This document shows positions 6,859 to 7,722 of a DNA stretch of 7,722 bases, in pieces. Position 1 is the first letter of the stretch; every line of letters starts with the position of its first letter. Below the pieces are notes generated by a model that had not been told where the DNA came from, ran no database searches, and worked only from the letters and a program-made list of their open reading frames with translations. The DNA is from Clostridium sp. (GTDB lineage Bacteria > Bacillota > Clostridia > Lachnospirales > Lachnospiraceae): assembly GCA_004554205.1 (NCBI GenBank), contig SFNH01000088.1, positions 1 through 7,722 on the forward strand, read 5' to 3'. Position numbers and translations under genes: made by a program.

Positions 6859-7112
6859 GCTACTTTGACAGCATTTACGCCGACACGCTTCTGCCGCCCA
6901 GAGCTGTATCCGTCTATATGTACCTCAAAGATCGGTCCAATAGCGCGGGAAGCTGCTGGCCAGGGATCAAGACGATTGCGAGAGATATGAATCTCTCCCG
7001 CAGCACTGTCAAGCGGGCGCTGGCAGATCTGGAGCAGCACGGCTATCTTGCCAAGCTGCCCCGGTATCGCCCCAATGGGAGCAACACATCCAATCTCTAT
7101 ACGCTGAAATAA
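6855..7112 (+). CDS. Small winged helix-turn-helix protein (HTH_36-like)
   Basis: The 85-residue protein is almost entirely one winged HTH: a first helix (LPPRAVSVYMYLKDRSN), then CWPGIKTIARDMNLSRSTVKRALADLEQ at about 34-61 as helix-turn-helix, and a wing (HGYLAKLPRYRPNG) ending SNLYTL. This matches the HTH_36 pattern found in replication-initiator-like and regulatory proteins of mobile elements. Its size leaves no room for an effector domain, so it is a DNA-binding factor, perhaps a relaxosome accessory or a regulator of the element. Being the last gene of the operon, it would be made together with the coupling protein. Feedback on the operator-like arms upstream of the operon is possible but speculative. 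Confidence 0.82.
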   Translation: MSYFDSIYADTLLPPRAVSVYMYLKDRSNSAGSCWPGIKTIARDMNLSRSTVKRALADLEQHGYLAKLPRYRPNGSNTSNLYTLK

Positions 7113-7116
7113 TCCC

Positions 7117-7153
7117 AAAGAGCTTGGTATCAAAATATGACACCAAGCTCTTT
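7117..7153 (+). terminator. Terminator-like hairpin at the end of the transfer operon
   Basis: The stem pairs 7117-7132 with 7138-7153 (AAAGAGCTTGGT with ACCAAGCTCTTT, then three more pairs after one A-C mismatch) around a 5-base loop, 5 bases after the HTH stop codon. The downstream tract, TTTATTT, is modest, so termination may be incomplete. Confidence 0.7.
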
Positions 7154-7308
7154 ATTTGGGCAAAGCGCAAAACTATCGTCCCACCAAGGGGCAACTATGC
7201 CTGTTTGCTGGACCGAGGAGGGGTTCAATATGACCCCACCGGAACAGCCCACTCTATCGGAGAATTAGGACAGAGAAAGAACAAGGATAGGAGCAGAATC
7301 GAGGCGCG
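7154..7308. other. Spacer between convergent genes with a possible tiny reading frame
   Basis: No established gene is seen. A 23-codon frame runs from ATG 7197 to the TAG at 7266-7268. AAGGGG (7186-7191) precedes the first ATG, and GAGGAGGGG (7215-7223) precedes a second in-frame ATG at 7230. The peptide would start MPVCWTEEGFN. It could be a small protein, the stub of a truncated gene, or chance. Confidence 0.3.
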
Positions 7309-7356
7309 AAAAAAGTATGCGGCGGCACATCGCCTCGTGGAGAGATGCGCCGCCGC
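7309..7356 (-). terminator. Rho-independent terminator of the LuxR-type gene
   Basis: On the minus strand a 13-bp GC-rich stem (7356-7344 with 7331-7319, including one G-U pair) closes a 12-base loop and is followed after four bases by TTTTTT (7314-7309). It begins 11 bases beyond the stop codon of the regulator gene. On the plus strand the G-U pair is an A-C mismatch and no U-tract follows, so it serves the minus-strand gene. Confidence 0.75.
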
Positions 7357-7367
7357 CATTGCCGTCA

Positions 7368-7722
7368 TTATTCTTTCTGTGTTTCCGACTCCTGCTGTTC
7401 CGTCCGCATGAGCGCAACGCAGAGCTGAAGCTGCCGCACCTTGTGGATGCCGGTCTTTTCATAGACCCTCTTGCGGTATGTATCTACGGTGCTGGAGGCG
7501 CAGCCGATCTGCTCCGCACATTGGCGGGTGCTCAGGCCGCTGACAAGAGCCTCGCATATTTCGAGCTCCTTTGTGCTCAGCTTGGCATAGCCCTTTAAGA
7601 ATTTTTCATAGTCAGCCGGATCAAGCTCCTTCTTTCCGAGGTGAGCCAAACGACGGATCTCCGCAAGGGAATCGTCCAGCTGCCCCTGCATACCCTCTAC
7701 CTGCTCTTCAAGCCCCAGCTTT
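7368..7722 (-). CDS. LuxR-type HTH transcriptional regulator (5' end beyond window)
   Basis: The frame is open to the right edge. An internal ATG at 7691 would give 107 residues, but the codons before it encode LGLEEQVEG in frame with no stop and no convincing ribosome binding site, so the gene probably continues beyond the window. The visible part has a likely coiled-coil (LEEQVEG through SLAEIRRLAHL) and a GerE/LuxR HTH: LSTKELEICEALVSGLSTRQCAEQIGCASSTVDTYR plus KTGIHKVRQLQL. The acidic L-x-x-x-E start and the STVDTY recognition helix match the family. The missing N-terminus could be a receiver, sensor or membrane domain. It converges on the transfer operon and may belong to the element or to its chromosomal flank. 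Confidence 0.85.
   Translation of the reverse strand, partial: KLGLEEQVEGMQGQLDDSLAEIRRLAHLGKKELDPADYEKFLKGYAKLSTKELEICEALVSGLSTRQCAEQIGCASSTVDTYRKRVYEKTGIHKVRQLQLCVALMRTEQQESETQKE

Noticed and set aside
7124..7411. A 95-codon plus-strand frame after the HTH gene
   Set aside because: It starts inside one terminator hairpin, passes through a second and overlaps the end of the LuxR-type gene; it has no ribosome binding site.

Overview
The window looks like the mobilisation (DNA-processing) module of an integrative conjugative or mobilisable element from a fairly GC-rich Firmicute. The gene set (MobP3-type relaxase, TOPRIM/DUF3991 protein, VirD4-like coupling protein, small winged-HTH protein), the strong AGGAGG-type ribosome binding sites and the codon style fit gut or oral Clostridia or Negativicutes; I cannot name a genus from the sequence. 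No integrase, rRNA, tRNA, CRISPR array or insertion sequence is visible.

Layout from left to right. Bases 1-54 are the 3' end of an unidentified upstream gene that overlaps the relaxase start. Bases 42-2027 encode a MobP3-family relaxase with a tail of Sel1-like repeats. A small VbhA-like putative antitoxin follows (2116-2319) and the block closes with a strong bidirectional terminator (2468-2506). An AAA+ ATPase of the AAA_14/DUF4143 type lies on the opposite strand (2520-3821). It has its own promoter, looks poorer in GC than its neighbours, and reads as a cargo gene placed between the two mobilisation blocks. The second block starts after a divergent promoter region (3822-4039): a TOPRIM/DUF3991 protein (4040-4990), a VirD4-like coupling protein (4972-6858) and a small winged-HTH protein (6855-7112), all overlapping and so translated as one operon. 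A hairpin ends that operon (7117-7153). The right edge holds the 3' part of a LuxR-type HTH regulator on the minus strand (7368 to beyond 7722), with its own terminator facing the operon.

How it works together (inference from family knowledge): the relaxase nicks and pilots the transferred strand, the coupling protein brings the relaxosome to a mating channel, and the TOPRIM protein probably handles DNA during or after transfer. No channel (type IV secretion) genes are present here, so they must lie elsewhere in the element or come from a helper.

The most unusual part is the 218-base divergent region. It holds two 40-base arms in inverted orientation, each bounded by TTGAAA/TTTCAA half-sites, flanking a good minus-strand promoter and overlapping a plus-strand promoter. 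The plus-strand promoter runs straight into a terminator-like hairpin whose U-tract abuts the ribosome binding site. This suggests joint control of the ATPase gene and the transfer operon.
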